Source: Dichetophora obliterata
Lineage: Eukaryota; Arthropoda; Insecta; Diptera; Sciomyzidae
DNA: 64,000 nucleotides
Direction of reading: 5' to 3'
Assembly: GCA_963920525.1 (NCBI GenBank)
Contig: OY986438.1
Location: 46,449,288-46,513,287 of the forward strand
A model generated the notes under the pieces. It searched no databases. It was not told the DNA's origin and saw nothing but the letters and a program-made list of their open reading frames with translations. Positions 34,237-46,909 of the stretch are shown here, piece by piece. Position 1 is the stretch's first letter, and each line of letters begins with the position of its first letter. The translations under genes were made by a program, and so were the position numbers.

Positions 34237-35984
34237 TTTAAGTTTTTGAAAATTCAAATTTCTTGAATAAAATAAAACTCATAGGGTACGGTGTGTTTTT
34301 CTGCGAAATTAAGTTCTTAAACAGCAGTTTAGCTCAGATTTAATTGTATTCTTTTGCCCCAGAAGAATTTTTTTCTAAGAATTTAACTTAAAATATGGAA
34401 ACAAATTTTAAGTTTTTGAAATTGTTTGAAATGCAATGATGCATATTTCTTTGACTTTATTTTCATTCTACCTGTGCATTAAATGTTTCATTTCATCAAA
34501 ATATTTCAAGAATTCTAATAGTTTTCTTGCTTATTGTTAAATATCTCATAAATATTTTCTTTTTTTTTCCGAAATACAAGCTGAAATAAGATTACCTAGT
34601 TCACACTCCCACACACACTCACATTTACACTTTAACTTAAATAAATTATAAAATTTCAATTCATAAAATTCTTTCTACTCTGCTGCGTTTTAAGCTTGAG
34701 ACAATTAAGTTCATTCATGATTCTTCGCAGTTCTTTGCACCTGAGCACATTGCTATAAATTTAACTTAATAACTGAAATTAACACTCTCGCAAGAAATTT
34801 CTCAAAATCAATAAACACACCCAGCTTTTTTTTTCCAAGTTTTTTTTTTTTGTCAATAGATCTACTTGCAGCACATTTCAATAAAATCGAATCGAAATCA
34901 AATCCCATGAAACTGAAGCCATGATAAAACTAGCAAGCATGAAAAACAAAAAACATTTAAGAAAAAATAAAAAATTACTTCAACACAATAACTAATTAAC
35001 ATGATTAGTTTTAGGTGGTAAGTTAAAAGCCGGAAGATGTTGCTTTAAAGGCTACTCTGCCTCTAGAGCAGCCAGGCTTCAGCGTTGATCATTATGAGGC
35101 TGCTAAGTGAACAAGTACACAAAACTTTGCTAGGAAATTAAATTAAGGCAACAACAATAAACAACAGATTCAGCTAAAAACAATAAATTTAAACAAAAAC
35201 AAACTCCCATGAATCTGAACTCAAAATTTAAATTTTTTTCATTTTTTTTTTGGCTGATGTTTTTTCAATTACGTACTCAGCTTGAACTGGGCTTTAAAAG
35301 CTAAATCAAGTAAAACAAAACATGTACAACACTGACCAAAAACAATAACAACAACATGTTAGACAAATAATATCAACAGACAGCCAAAATAAATATGTAC
35401 AACTTGAAGCAAAGCAGCGCAGTGAGTGAAAAAAATTCTCTAATTTGTCAAACAAATATTAATTGCTTTTGTTTACGTTGGCTAAAGATGTTTGGGTGCA
35501 TAACTATGCTTATGTGTGCGTGTGCATGTGTATATTTGTTTTTGAGAAGGTGTGCTTTGGTGTGTGTTTTATTAAGTGTATAACAAAACTTTAATGTATG
35601 TTTCTTACAATTTAGCATATTTTTTTCAACTAAAAATTTGCATATTTCATAGCCAAACAAGAGCAGAGTTAGTGTGTGTGTGTATGCTAATGTTAAGTCT
35701 GATACCTTCGTATGCTTAGTTTTTTAAAATAAATTGTTTAATAAATCGAGCTGCAAAGGCACTTGATTAATCAGCATGAAATCCAATGTGCTTATTACAG
35801 ATTTTTCTTTGAAAAACAAATACAAGTAACATATAATTTATAATATAATTAATTTCACCAAATATTTCCTGTTATATTTATAAATATAAGCTAAAAAGTT
35901 ATTATCTTAGAATCATATAGCAATTGATATCTTATTACCAAGAAATTATTGTTTTTAAGGTCAAAATTTGTTTATAAAAACAAA
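34237..35984. other. AT-rich non-coding DNA
   Basis: No supportable gene or clear repeat apart from short TG-rich tracts near 35510-35575 and 35670-35685. Confidence 0.5.
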
Positions 35985-36228
35985 AATAAACTGGGCATTT
36001 CAGCCCTAGAAAAGAACTTTGGGCGGGTTCCATTGATTGAGACCGTTGTGAGTGTAATAAAATGTTTGAACATAAAAGATCAAGAAATTGTCTGCAGAGA
36101 GGTGAGGGCCAAATAGAAATATTAGTTTGCTTAAAAATATTCTGTGTAAGCTGGTAACTAAACCCGAGCTACCGCTGCTATTTAGCTTACGGGCCACGCT
36201 CACTTCCTATTAGGCTAAGGCCGCCACT
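35985..36228 (-). mobile_element. degenerate SINE copy, minus strand
   Basis: On the minus strand the head reads AGTGGCGGCCTTAGCCTAAT and then GTGAGCGTGGCCCGTAAGCT, aligning with the reference SINE at 7802. The 3' end reads AGGGCTGAAATGCCCAGTTT, matching its terminal block. The body has deletions, and box A and box B are mutated. No clear target duplication was found. Confidence 0.85.
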
Positions 36229-37665
36229 AGATTATTTTTATTCATACCTAAAATAAGTGCAGAAGAACAGAAACCTAATTTGTTTTTACAATAATTTATA
36301 AAAACATACAAAAGTATGGTCCACAAAAACAAATAAATATACTTAAAACTAGGCAGCATTTTGAGCAAAATGTGTAAAAATGTTTCTCTAATTAAGTTCG
36401 TGTCTTAAGTCTTTTGTTTATCTCTGTATTTCTCTGCCTGAGTGTGCGTTGAATATGTGGAATAAATAATAATTTTCACTTTAATAAAAAGAGAGTTTTT
36501 GAACAATTTTGTTTTTCAAAAATACTACTATTTTTTAAACTCGTTGCTTCTGTTCTGTGCTTTTTGTTTTGCATCGAAGCAAGTTCTTCTTTAATATAGA
36601 AAATTTGTGCATAACAGCATTTAGCTATGAACTCATTTAGCAAATTGTTGTGGTTTTTAGAATTTATAAATTTGTATAACGAAAATAACATTGTTGTTAA
36701 TCACTTTAATTTTATTCATACACAGACAAAAAAAAAACTTGTTCCAAATCCAATTGTGGCAGCAGATATTTTGATTGATTTTTAAATACGCCAAAACAAT
36801 AAACAATATAAAAACCACAGTCAAAAACAAAATGGTTTTTGATTTTAAGCAGTTTGATAAATGATTTATCAATAATTTCTTTTGTATGCTTTTCAAAAGC
36901 TAACCAACACATAAACAGCTAGACAAACAGAATTTAGAAGGCATTGAATTAATCACTTGCTGCTATATGAGCTGCGCACAGATCATCATCAATAAAGCCA
37001 GCGACAAGAACGGCAACATCATCAGCTAGTACGAAATCAAAAACAACAACAACAACAATACTGAGCATAACCTTGAGTTTAATTTTGTTTGTTCTTAAAA
37101 CTTTTAAAAATATTTCACAAGAATCTTTTTTTGACTCAAGCAAATTAAATAATTGTGTAACTTCAAAAGTAAAAGGTTAAAAAAATGCAGCTTAAAATAT
37201 CATAAAAGATGCATTAGTCACAAAAAAGATAATAGAATGATAATGATTTTATATTCGTTTCACTTAAAAAAATTTTATTGTGAGTATGACTTTACTAAAG
37301 CATACGTTAAAACTTGCGATAATTATGCTCAATAATGAACATATTTTTTATACATCTTTTAAGCAGTTGTAGAACTTGTTTCTAATTATTTTTTAGTCAA
37401 CAAACTGGCCAGAGTGCAATCATGTCACTTGTTTTTTTTTGTCTCTTTGAAAATAATTGAACATAGGTCAAAATAATATATATATGTAAAAAAATTTATA
37501 CTAAATATTAAAACACTTGATCTAAAGCTCATAATTAAATGCATTTAACTGATCACAATTAAGAAAAAGTCTGTGTTTTCTTAGTTAAATTAAAAAGATT
37601 ACCTGCTTTGTTTATTTCAATATTTATTGAGATGTGCTTAAAATTAATTAAATAAATAAATAAAA
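36229..37665. other. AT-rich non-coding DNA
   Basis: No supportable gene. One copy of the dispersed CTTAAGTCTTTTGTTT motif is at 36395-36420. A short CAA run lies at about 37040-37060. Confidence 0.5.
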
Positions 37666-37815
37666 AATAAATTTGCCATTTCAGCCCTAGAAAGGACTTC
37701 GATCGAGCTTCTATTGACCAATTGTGTAATTAAATATGTTTAATGTTTGAATCTTACCTCGACTATCGTGGTCCCTTAGCTTATAAGCTACGAATTCTAC
37801 CTTTAACAAAAGGCT
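37666..37815 (-). mobile_element. shortened degenerate SINE copy, minus strand
   Basis: The 3' block AGGGCTGAAATGGC (opposite strand of 37673-37690) and the preceding TCAATAGAAGCT match the reference SINE. The head retains GTAGCTTATAAGCTAAGGGA and a damaged box A region. Most of the body is deleted. Confidence 0.75.
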
Positions 37816-40800
37816 CATAATAAATGAATTTAAATATTAAAAAAAATTATGAATAGGTCATTTCAATCAGCAACAAAAACCTGGAACCATTAGGAACGAT
37901 TATTTTCGTCATTTTCAGATAAAAAGATCACGAAATTAAAAGTTTTAATGTACTAAATTCTCTTTTTGACATACATTTTACATGATTTTTCTTTTAATTA
38001 TGTACTTTTGATCATTTATTTTCTCAACATTATTTCGATCAGAAATAAAAATGATTTTTTTTCGATTAGATATACAAATTATTTTTTAAATATTGGTTTA
38101 CGTAAAAAACTTATTACAAAACTTTATACAAAACTTGAACTTTACTCATATATGGAGTTATGTATTTGAAATATTTAATTTTATTGCTAGTTAAATCTTT
38201 AAAATTGAGTCTTTTTCTTTTCTTCAAATAGGTCAAAAAAATGTCATTTCATTTTTGTTTGCAAATGTGCCACTCACGCCATTCCAAATAATTCGTGTGT
38301 GTCTAAATGTTTTCGTCGTGTTTGTATTCTGCTTCTCAGCATTCGGCAGCGTCTGCGATTGCTCTTGATTTTATCAGTTACTTAAATCTCGGTCCTGATG
38401 ACCACAGAGTGTCAGTGTCAACGCACAGCAGGCGTTCCAGACCACAACTGCAACAGGAGACAACAGTCAAAAAAGCAACAAAAACATTAACAACATCCAC
38501 ACAAACACAACAAACAACAAAGGCCAGGAATTTTAACATCAATAATGAAATGAGCAACACCCTCAACTTAAGTGAATAATTTATAACATTTGAGCTGAAG
38601 CCAGAAAAACGCAATCGTTTGTCTTTTTAGCTGTTAATAAATTACTACATAAAACATGCTAAGCAAATATAAAAAAAAATAATTTTAAAATGCCTTGCAA
38701 ACATTTATCTAGATCACGCACGGGGCACAGTCAAGAGTTGCCTTGGGTTGGGCTGAAATCTCAAGAAATATACACAAAGTAAAAAAATTTTGTATTTTGT
38801 TTTTAATTTTTACTTATATCAGCTCCAAAAACTGCGGCAAAGAATTTGAAACCTCTCAAAAATTTGTCTCAGCACACAAATTGAATCCATAAGGGAGAAT
38901 CTGCTTAACACAAAACACCACATTGATTTTTATATACTTTGGCCAGCAACATGAACCCAATAAATATTTTGGTTTGACACCGTAATTCGCAGAACAATGA
39001 AAATAAAAGCGAGAGCCAATAAAATATATCAAAAAGTTGTAAAACTGTCGCAAACGTGGAAGGCAACATAAAGAAAATAACTGCTGGAAGGTAGTAAGAT
39101 AAGAAAAAATTATAAAAGATAAACAAAAAAATAAAGATAGGAATAAAAAGTACCAAATGGTGCAAATTTTTATATGAATTCTTTGGCCTGAGAAGGTCAA
39201 GCATTTCAGTATTAAGGGGCAGCATATGTTGTGGTGCTGAGAAATTGTTAAAACTTGAGCAAAAAAGTATTCGAAACTATTTCACACTTTACAGCCTTTA
39301 AATTCCTCAAAGAAAATATTAATGACGAGAAAACATTTTTAATAAAAATTATTTTCACTGCAATTACTTTAAATAAAATTTACACAAGTTTGTGGCTTAA
39401 GTCTTTTGTTTTGCTATCGGATGTTTTAGTTTATTTTAATAAATTGATTAAGGTTTTTACTTAAATTTAAAATATTGATTGCGGAATTCAAAAGCCATTA
39501 AAAGCAGTTAATTTAATCTACTTAACTGCAAGATAAAACAAATTCTAAATCATTGAAGTTGACGGGAAAGAGTTGTAGAAAAACAAGTTTATCTTTTCAT
39601 ATAAATTTTTTGTTTAACTGTGTCCTAACTTCAACTAATATTTGCCTCAATTCACCAACAACCTATTTTTTATGATTTAACTGATATTCTTTCATTCTTG
39701 AAATATAAAGAAAGAATACCAAGAATAACAATTTTTTACGCTATCCAAAAACTAATCTATAACATAAATCAGCTGCTTACCAAACACTAAAAATACCAAA
39801 AGAAAATTAAAGACAACTCAATTAAATTTCTCTAGAACATTTCAGGAACAGCAACATATATAAAAAGTATTACAAATTTCCCAATTTATTTTCACACTTA
39901 AACAACTTATGTATATATAGCTTATAAAAAATCAATTCAAGGAAAATATCTTTGCTTCCGTGGCAAAAAGGAAGTATAAACTTAACGGTGAAATGCGTGC
40001 ATGTGTGCGATGTCCCGCATTTTAAATTGCAACAACAACAATCATGAGATTAGAACAAACAACTGAAATTAATTCAGTTTAATGTGTTGCAGCAACAACA
40101 GCAGCAGCTTATCAAGCAATTGATCACGACATAACGTTAGTCACGCCGATAACGATCCCATGATTACCTCACGCACGCACTCACGCAGTGCTCACAGTGT
40201 TCTCAAACACAACAAAAACTACAACAACAGCAACAGCAGAGAACATTAATGTGTCAACATGCATTGCTTTGATTTACTAGTGTTTGTTGTATTTATTTAT
40301 ATCAACTATTGTGTTAGATGGCCGCCAGCAGCAACCACGCAACAGCAGCCCTCATAATTATTGATGTTTAGTTCCTGGTACCAACAAAGGAGTCTCATGT
40401 CCTTGATAAGCATCTTGATGTTGGTGCTTTCTCACTCGCTTGCTAGCTGATTTCTTTGCATTGCTTCAACTACATCAATAATTATATTGTGTTGGTGTCC
40501 TTTTCTTTTTTTTTTTTGCTTTGGGTGATTGTGATTGTATCCTTTCTTGTGGGTTCTCGTAAATTTGTTACTATTGCTGCTGTATGTCGAGCTGTTATTT
40601 TTATTGTTTGTTTCTTTAGCTTTTGTTGTAGTTTGCAGCGTACAATCACAGCATTTAATATTTATTTTGCGATTGCTGTGGCTAGATAAACTGTCAGGAT
40701 TCAAGAAATGTGTGACATTTTTTTTAATTCGTTTAGGGCATAAAGATAAAACAATCTGGAACTCACACGAGCAGTAAACTCCGAGTATTATTTTATTTTA

Positions 40801-42390
40801 TATAGACTTTGATATTCGCTTAAAGCTTTTTGGTTAAAATGGACAATTTTGATAATTTATTTATAGAAATTAAAACAAACATTTTGTAAAGAAAATATAT
40901 ATAACTATGATAAGTATTATATGTTCTCATCAATTTATTTTTCTTTCCTCAATTTTTGAAGTGTCCATTTCATATCTTCAATTTTTTTCATCATATTTGC
41001 ATACCTTCAAATGATTTGTTTTAATCTTTTACCAAAACTGGTGAATTTTCAGTGATTTTGTTATTATTAAAAAACCACCCGGCAACACAAACCAATTTTA
41101 TATGATAAAAGTCCCTTTAACCAATAATTTTTCGAATCCTTTTTCGAACTTTTAAATAACTAGTCTCTACTGGAATTCTGTACTACTAAAGTATGTGTCA
41201 AAATTCCTTTTGAAAGTGCTCATCAAAAAAATGTTCTCACTATAACATTTGAAAATAAATTTTTATACCCAACCTTACTGTGAAAGGGTTATTTAAACTT
41301 TATCATTTCATTTGAAATGCCCATATGAAGGCGTGATAGTTATAGAAAAGTTTATATTCTTGATCAGCATCATTTTCTGTGACGATTTAGCTTTGTCAAT
41401 CTTTCTGTATGTCTACATGATTACAGCCGTAATTTAGAAACTATCGCAATGAAATTCGTTATATAAGCTTTTATTAAAAAAAAGATCAAGTTTGAAAATG
41501 TGCAAAATTGAATGAAAGCCACGCCTACCTCCCATGCAAGGTAACTTAATCAAAACGGTAAAGTTTTTCATAATTCAACAATAATAAGTCTACTGACTTG
41601 GAGTTTTGAACGCAAGCTTTGCTCTTAAATATTCACAATATCTTTGAAATTTGTCAAAATCAGACAATGTACCTCCCATACAAAGTGACTATAAGAAAAC
41701 GGTTAAATCTCGTAGAATTTCACAAAAGTTAGACCACATATTTTTCGCGAACGAAAAATATACTTACAATATTTGATTTATAAAATGTGCTCTAAGATAA
41801 AAATTGAACACAAACTTCGCCTACCTTCCATATAAAGAGCATCATCAAAAGCATATCTTCTATAAATTCTACCAAATTACACTGAAAATATTTGCGTGCA
41901 AATATTGCTAATAACTGCGTCCATTATATGAATTTTATTCGTAGTTTTCTGCTACGAAAAGGATTCGTAGAATCGAAGTATATTAATTAGTACATACTAC
42001 CAAGGTCGCCGAGAGGGGAAGGGAAACGGGGTGTTTCCCTCCAGGCCCGTAGTGGCGGGTAAGTAAAGAACCAAAAAGCTGTTTTGCTGATGAGGAAGAG
42101 AAAAGTTTTTTGTATTCACAAAAAGTATTATTTTTCAAATTTCTTACCTTGCTTTATATCGGTAATATCAAAAATTATTTTGAGACTTTTTCGTGGCTTG
42201 GGAACTTTTGAATTTAATAATTTGATACCTTTGGTCTAAGTTGAAAACTTTTAGATATACTTAAGAATACTTTTTTGACTTGCGATCAAAATATATGAGT
42301 GTTTTCACTCATCAGTAGAAATACCCAGTAGAAAATTTGTCTACTATTATACTGAACTAATATTGTATTGAACAAACATTGTACTGTTAA
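37816..42390. other. non-coding DNA with opa-type patch and degraded repeats
   Basis: No supported gene. The least AT-rich part is 39.95-40.75 kb, with CAA/CAG runs (40080-40105 and 40205-40240) and TTG/CTG runs near 40570-40590. Another copy of the dispersed CTTAAGTC motif is at 39387-39412. From 41262 to 41900, words such as GCCTACCTCCCATGCAAGG, ACCTCCCATACAAAGTG and CTACCTTCCATATAAAG recur every 100-180 bp, and TATATTCTTGATCAGCATC is present; this looks like an old dispersed repeat. A GC-rich island at 42000-42062 contains CCGAGAGGGGAAGGGAAACG. Confidence 0.45.
38307..38579 (+). other. 90-codon open frame of uncertain status
   Basis: This frame starts with ATG and ends TAA. It encodes a serine-rich start followed by a Thr/Gln-rich half (TSTQTQQTTKA), the latter arising from CAA-rich DNA. 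The local sequence is less AT-rich than its surroundings. There is no recognisable domain, signal peptide or splice context. It could be an exon piece, but a chance frame in a CAA-rich patch is the more likely reading. Confidence 0.12.
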
Positions 42391-43238
42391 GCCTGGTTTT
42401 CACTAAGTCAATTTCAATGACAACAATCACTGATGTGAGTAGGCATCTTGACCATATGATGTCAAATGCGTTTTCATTGAAACCCAAAAACTGACATAAA
42501 ATCGAATGTCAAAAACTGACGTTGAATTTATGTGTCAATTCATTGCCATACTGTTTTCACTTTCGAGGTTATTTGTGAAATGCCATCGGTTTGTTCAGTT
42601 GTGCTTTTTTCATCAACAACAGCTGATGTTTTATATTTGAGATTGTTAGAAAATGTTTTTTTTGGTGAAATTTATAAAATAATGTTAATTTTATTAGATT
42701 AATAGCAAAAGTGCACTTAAACAAAGATTATCACAGTGGCCGGTGTTGGTTTAAAAGGCACCATCGACACGTTCTATCGCAAGATACGTCTTCAAGATTC
42801 GCGCGAATGACATTTGCGAACATTTTTTTTTTTTTTGCTGGCAAAGCGACCGCAACAACGTGAATCCCGAAAATGCGTGAATCCTGCAACAAATCCCTTG
42901 AAAGCAACACCGGCTTCCCTGCTTAAGTGCACTTTTTCTTGTAAACCAATTAAAATAACAATATTTAAAAAACTTTGCCAGCAGTGAAACAAAAAGAAAT
43001 GAAAATTTTTTTTTGTTTTGTAGACAACAACTGACACAAAATGCCAACATGTTGGCATTTCGATTTTTCTTGTCATACAACGATATTTTGATTGACAAGC
43101 AAAATTCTATCTGTTCTCACTTGTTTGTGATTTTATATGACAATCAGTGGTCATATATGACAACAAATGTAAATGACAATACGTTTCCATTAGATTGACA
43201 ACATTTGTGATTGAAAACTGACCTAGTAAAAACTAGGC
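42391..43238. mobile_element. TTAA-flanked MITE of 0.85 kb
   Basis: The left end, after TTAA (42387-42390), reads GCCTGGTTTTCACTAAGTCA. The opposite strand from 43238 reads GCCTAGTTTTTACTAGGTCA, and both continue with a run similar to RTTTYAAT. The right flank is TTTA, one base from TTAA. TTAA targeting is shared by piggyBac and Kolobok elements; the TIR alone does not decide between them. Words based on TGACAA/TTGTCA fill both subterminal regions. The frames inside are on both strands and have no family resemblance. Confidence 0.7.
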
Positions 43239-44584
43239 TTTATGCTATGTTATGTTACGTATGAGAGGTTCTTAAAATAAGCTGATTTGTCAAAATTTGA
43301 AGAATGAGGTGGATAACGAATGACAAAAAAATTCTATGTTATGGCAGCTGTTTAACTGTTTTCTTCTTTTTGATTTTTGTTTTATCTTGAAGCCTTTCCT
43401 TTGCTCGAGTTTTAGTATTGCATGCTTCAGAAATATGTTTTTATTTCTTACTGGATCAGAATGTTAAAAGTTGTGAGAACTCTTATTAACTATTATAAAA
43501 TATCAATTTTCATATATAATTCATATAAAATTGTTAAAATTGGACAAATATGAATTCGTAGTTCTTATACATAAAAAATCCTTTAAAATGTTTCCTATCA
43601 ATAAGTTGTGAAGACATTGAAAATGTGTGTGTTAAGGGTCCAGTCTACTTAGTTGGGTCGAAAAAATAATTTTTTTTTTCATTTTTCGGTACTAGAACTG
43701 TGTAAAATAGCATACTAAAATCGCAAATTGAGATTAGTAATTGTTCAAAAGTTCTGAGCGGAACGCGTCACAGCGAGCGATACTTTAATGTTTAAACGCG
43801 TTTCCTGGAAATCTATATTTTTCGAGCTGTCAACTCTAATAACTTAGTCAATTTTTAACGATTCTTGATGTGTTTTTTTAAATACGGGCAATTAATTTAT
43901 CCATGGAATAAATCATAATCTTACCAATACATTGCATATTGGATTTTTTATCAACAAAAAAGTAACGAATATTTTCAGTACAAATGACAAAAAATTTTTT
44001 TAATCAATTTCATTAAAATTGGTCTATTTTATAATCACACTTATACTTAATCGGAAAATATTAAATTTACCTTTTAAGTTTTGAGTACCTATATTTTTAC
44101 TTTATCAAAAAAATATTTGTGAAAATTGTCTATTTTTCTGCCTGTCTAACCAGACAGTTATCCTGTATTTTGTACTGTATTGAATTAAACATTTAAAACG
44201 CAGGAGTACATTTTTCATTAATGCATATGACATAAAATGTATACATATAAATTATTTATATACTCGTATTTGTAAGTTTGAAACATTCCTCTGCATCTTA
44301 CGAATTAATTAAGGATTTCACAGATAAGAAAAAATAGAAAATATTTATAAAATACCAAAAATATTATAATAATATTATTTGTTAGTTTACAAACATTTGC
44401 CACAGATCCTTTTCAACTTACTTAATAAAATTAATTTCGAAATTTCTCCCTAACTCCTTGTTGATCTACCTTATCAAAAATAATTTTTTTTTTGTTGGGT
44501 TAAAAATAAAAGTCTTGCATGTTTCATTATGGACATCAGCTTTAATGCCAGCAATACATGAAATCAAGGTTCAAAAATAAACAT
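43239..44584. other. AT-rich non-coding DNA
   Basis: No supportable gene or repeat structure. Confidence 0.5.
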
Positions 44585-44777
44585 CCCAGTAGCGGATGGA
44601 ATATATTCCGAATATATGAAGCATCAATTATCTTGTAATGACCACTACTTCCGACTATATTACCTTACTATGCATAAAAGGCCTTACATTTAACATTGAA
44701 TGAGATAGGAGGTAAGTGATCGCCTCCCTTCAGCATTACCTAGAAGTTATGGAGTAACATACTACTTGTATTATGTT
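44585..44777 (+). mobile_element. MITE family M, copy 1 (left half only)
   Basis: It begins CCCAGTAGCGGATGGAATAT and matches copy 2 almost base for base up to ACTACTTGTATTA, after which the sequences part. The right half, including the CTGCTGGG end, is replaced by unrelated DNA that still contains several TTACAAGTAATGA-like words. Confidence 0.85.
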
Positions 44778-45587
44778 ATTCGAATGTACTCTTTGGAAGC
44801 AACTATGGAATGAATTACTAGTAACAGCAATTAGCAATGAGAAAGAAAAAACCAGTTCTGCAAGGCACTACAAGTAATGAATTCAGAAATTTGTTTTATT
44901 TTTCAGTTAATAATAAATTGCTTTGTTATGAAAAAAATAGCCACGTCACAAGTTTAAAGCATCTGATTCTTAGCACATTACAAGTAATGAATTATTTGAG
45001 CACTTCCTGGTATTGCAGAAAGCAGGCAATCATTTTATTTGTATCTCATTGAAAGGAAAGTGTAAAGGCGGAATAACTGACCACGTTCAGCAAGTTCTAT
45101 AAGTATTTTATTGTAAGTTTTTGAGCTTTATCCCTCTACACACTCAATGAGAGAGTAAAAAAAAATTGCAACATGCTCTTTGATTGGACTAGAATAATTT
45201 AAATTTTTGCAGAAAACTTTCTGAAGGTGATATGTAAATTCCGCTTAAGACATTTTAAATTTGAATTTCATTTATTTATGTTTGTAAATGTTTGTTTATA
45301 AATATGTATGTTACATATTTTATACTAATACAAATGATTTTTTTTTTTTGTATATGAAAATGTTTGATTCAATTTGTTGCTTTCATGGTTTTTCAAACTC
45401 CATGGACTGGCGCTTAGCTTTGCTTGTGATGCAAACTTTTTTTAAATGTGCGTTTTTGAACAACTTAAATGAATGACGCACCTCTTTAATGAAACGCATT
45501 TCGTCATATCCTTCCCTCTTACTGGCTTCTAAAGTAAATATAAAGAATAAGCTTATTTATAAAGAAACATATTTTGAAGAGTACAAA

Positions 45588-45953
45588 CCCAGTAGCGGAT
45601 GGAATATATTCCGAATATATGAAGCATCAATTACCTTGTAATGACCACTACTTCCGACTATATTACCTTACTATGCATAAAAGGCCTTACATTTAACATT
45701 GAATGAGACAGGAGGTAAGTGATCGCCTCCCTTCAGCATTACCTAGAAGTTATGGAGTCACATACTACTTGTATTAAGTTATAAAAATCACTGCATTACT
45801 TTTCCTTGTATGCTACATTACAGGTAATGAGGTATGAGTTAATTACTTCTGCTATATGCAGACGCATTACTTTTTGAAAAAAGTAATGCTTCCTTACCTG
45901 GTAGTTTATTCTGTATTAGTTCTATGGTAGCCACTGGCAAATCCGCTGCTGGG
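45588..45953 (+). mobile_element. MITE family M, copy 2 (full length, 366 bp)
   Basis: The left end is CCCAGTAGCGGAT, and the opposite strand from the right end is CCCAGCAGCGGAT. The interior has inverted pairs of GTAATGAG/CATTAC-type words and an internal hairpin around ATTACTTTTTGAAAAAAGTAAT. It is non-coding. No target duplication longer than 2 bp is evident. This is the best copy to use as the family reference. Confidence 0.9.
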
Positions 45954-46012
45954 AATAGTAATTACTATAGTCAAGCGTGCTACCACTAGACTATCGAAGC
46001 CGCCGAACAAAA
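45954..46012 (-). mobile_element. tRNA-like SINE head fragment
   Basis: On the minus strand it reads GGCTTCGATAGTCTAGTGGT followed by AGCACGCTTGACTATAG. The piece TAGTCTAGTGGTAGCACGC is a good box A. Box B is not present, because MITE copy 2 abuts the fragment. Confidence 0.55.
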
Positions 46013-46909
46013 GTCGGAGTTCATTTTAATAATCAAAACTAAAGTGTAAAATATCACGTTTAAACATTATTTTTTTTTTGTAGTTATGAAAATGTTGCTA
46101 TTATGACGACGTCACTCTGTATATGAGGTAGGTGGAGTTTTCAGTTTTTTTACCTAATTCCAACATTGAGTCCAACTCAAATTCGAAGATGCTATTGAGA
46201 AAAGGATCTTGTTTCGAAAAATTATTGCAAAACACACGCTACTTTCGCTGTGGAAATTGATTAAAAAAAGAGCTTTGTTCTCCAAACGAAAATTAATTAC
46301 TATATATCACTAAGAAGCCCTCTCGGTCCATAAAAAAATTGTAAGCTGCTGGGTTATGTTTAAAATTAGCAACAATCTTACCTCAACAGAACCTCAATGG
46401 TTACGATATTGCCTCCATAATAATTTAACCTTACTAAACAGTTTAATTTAAGGAACAATAATTTTGTCAACTAGTAGTTTCTTTAAAAAATTCAGGTTTG
46501 GAAAAATTACTTCTTTTGTTAACAACTTTATGATTTAATATCGAGGATAAATTTTACCCTATATTTTATTTTAGAAATATTTTTTATAATATAACATACC
46601 TCATCATACAATTAAAATTATAAAATCCCGATTCACACTGTTGTACTTAATGCTATGTCGGAAAGAGGTACTAAATTAATTTTTGTGAAAAACGGAAACA
46701 ATTTTGTCATTATGTCATATGAATGGAAATTAAAAATAAAATTTTGAATTTAAATTATTTGTAAAATTTAAGAATTTTTTGCCACATTTAAAAAAAACTA
46801 TATATTTTTAAAAAGATACATACTAAAAACAAACCTTGTATTATTCATTACCAGGGCTAGGATTTCGATGACATGTCATCTTTTTTCCGCTGCAGCGGAT
46901 TTATTATTC

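Noticed and set aside
42751..43098. 115-codon minus-strand frame
   Set aside because: It is inside the TTAA-flanked MITE, overlapped by another frame on the same strand, and has a Cys/Lys/Phe-rich composition without a motif.
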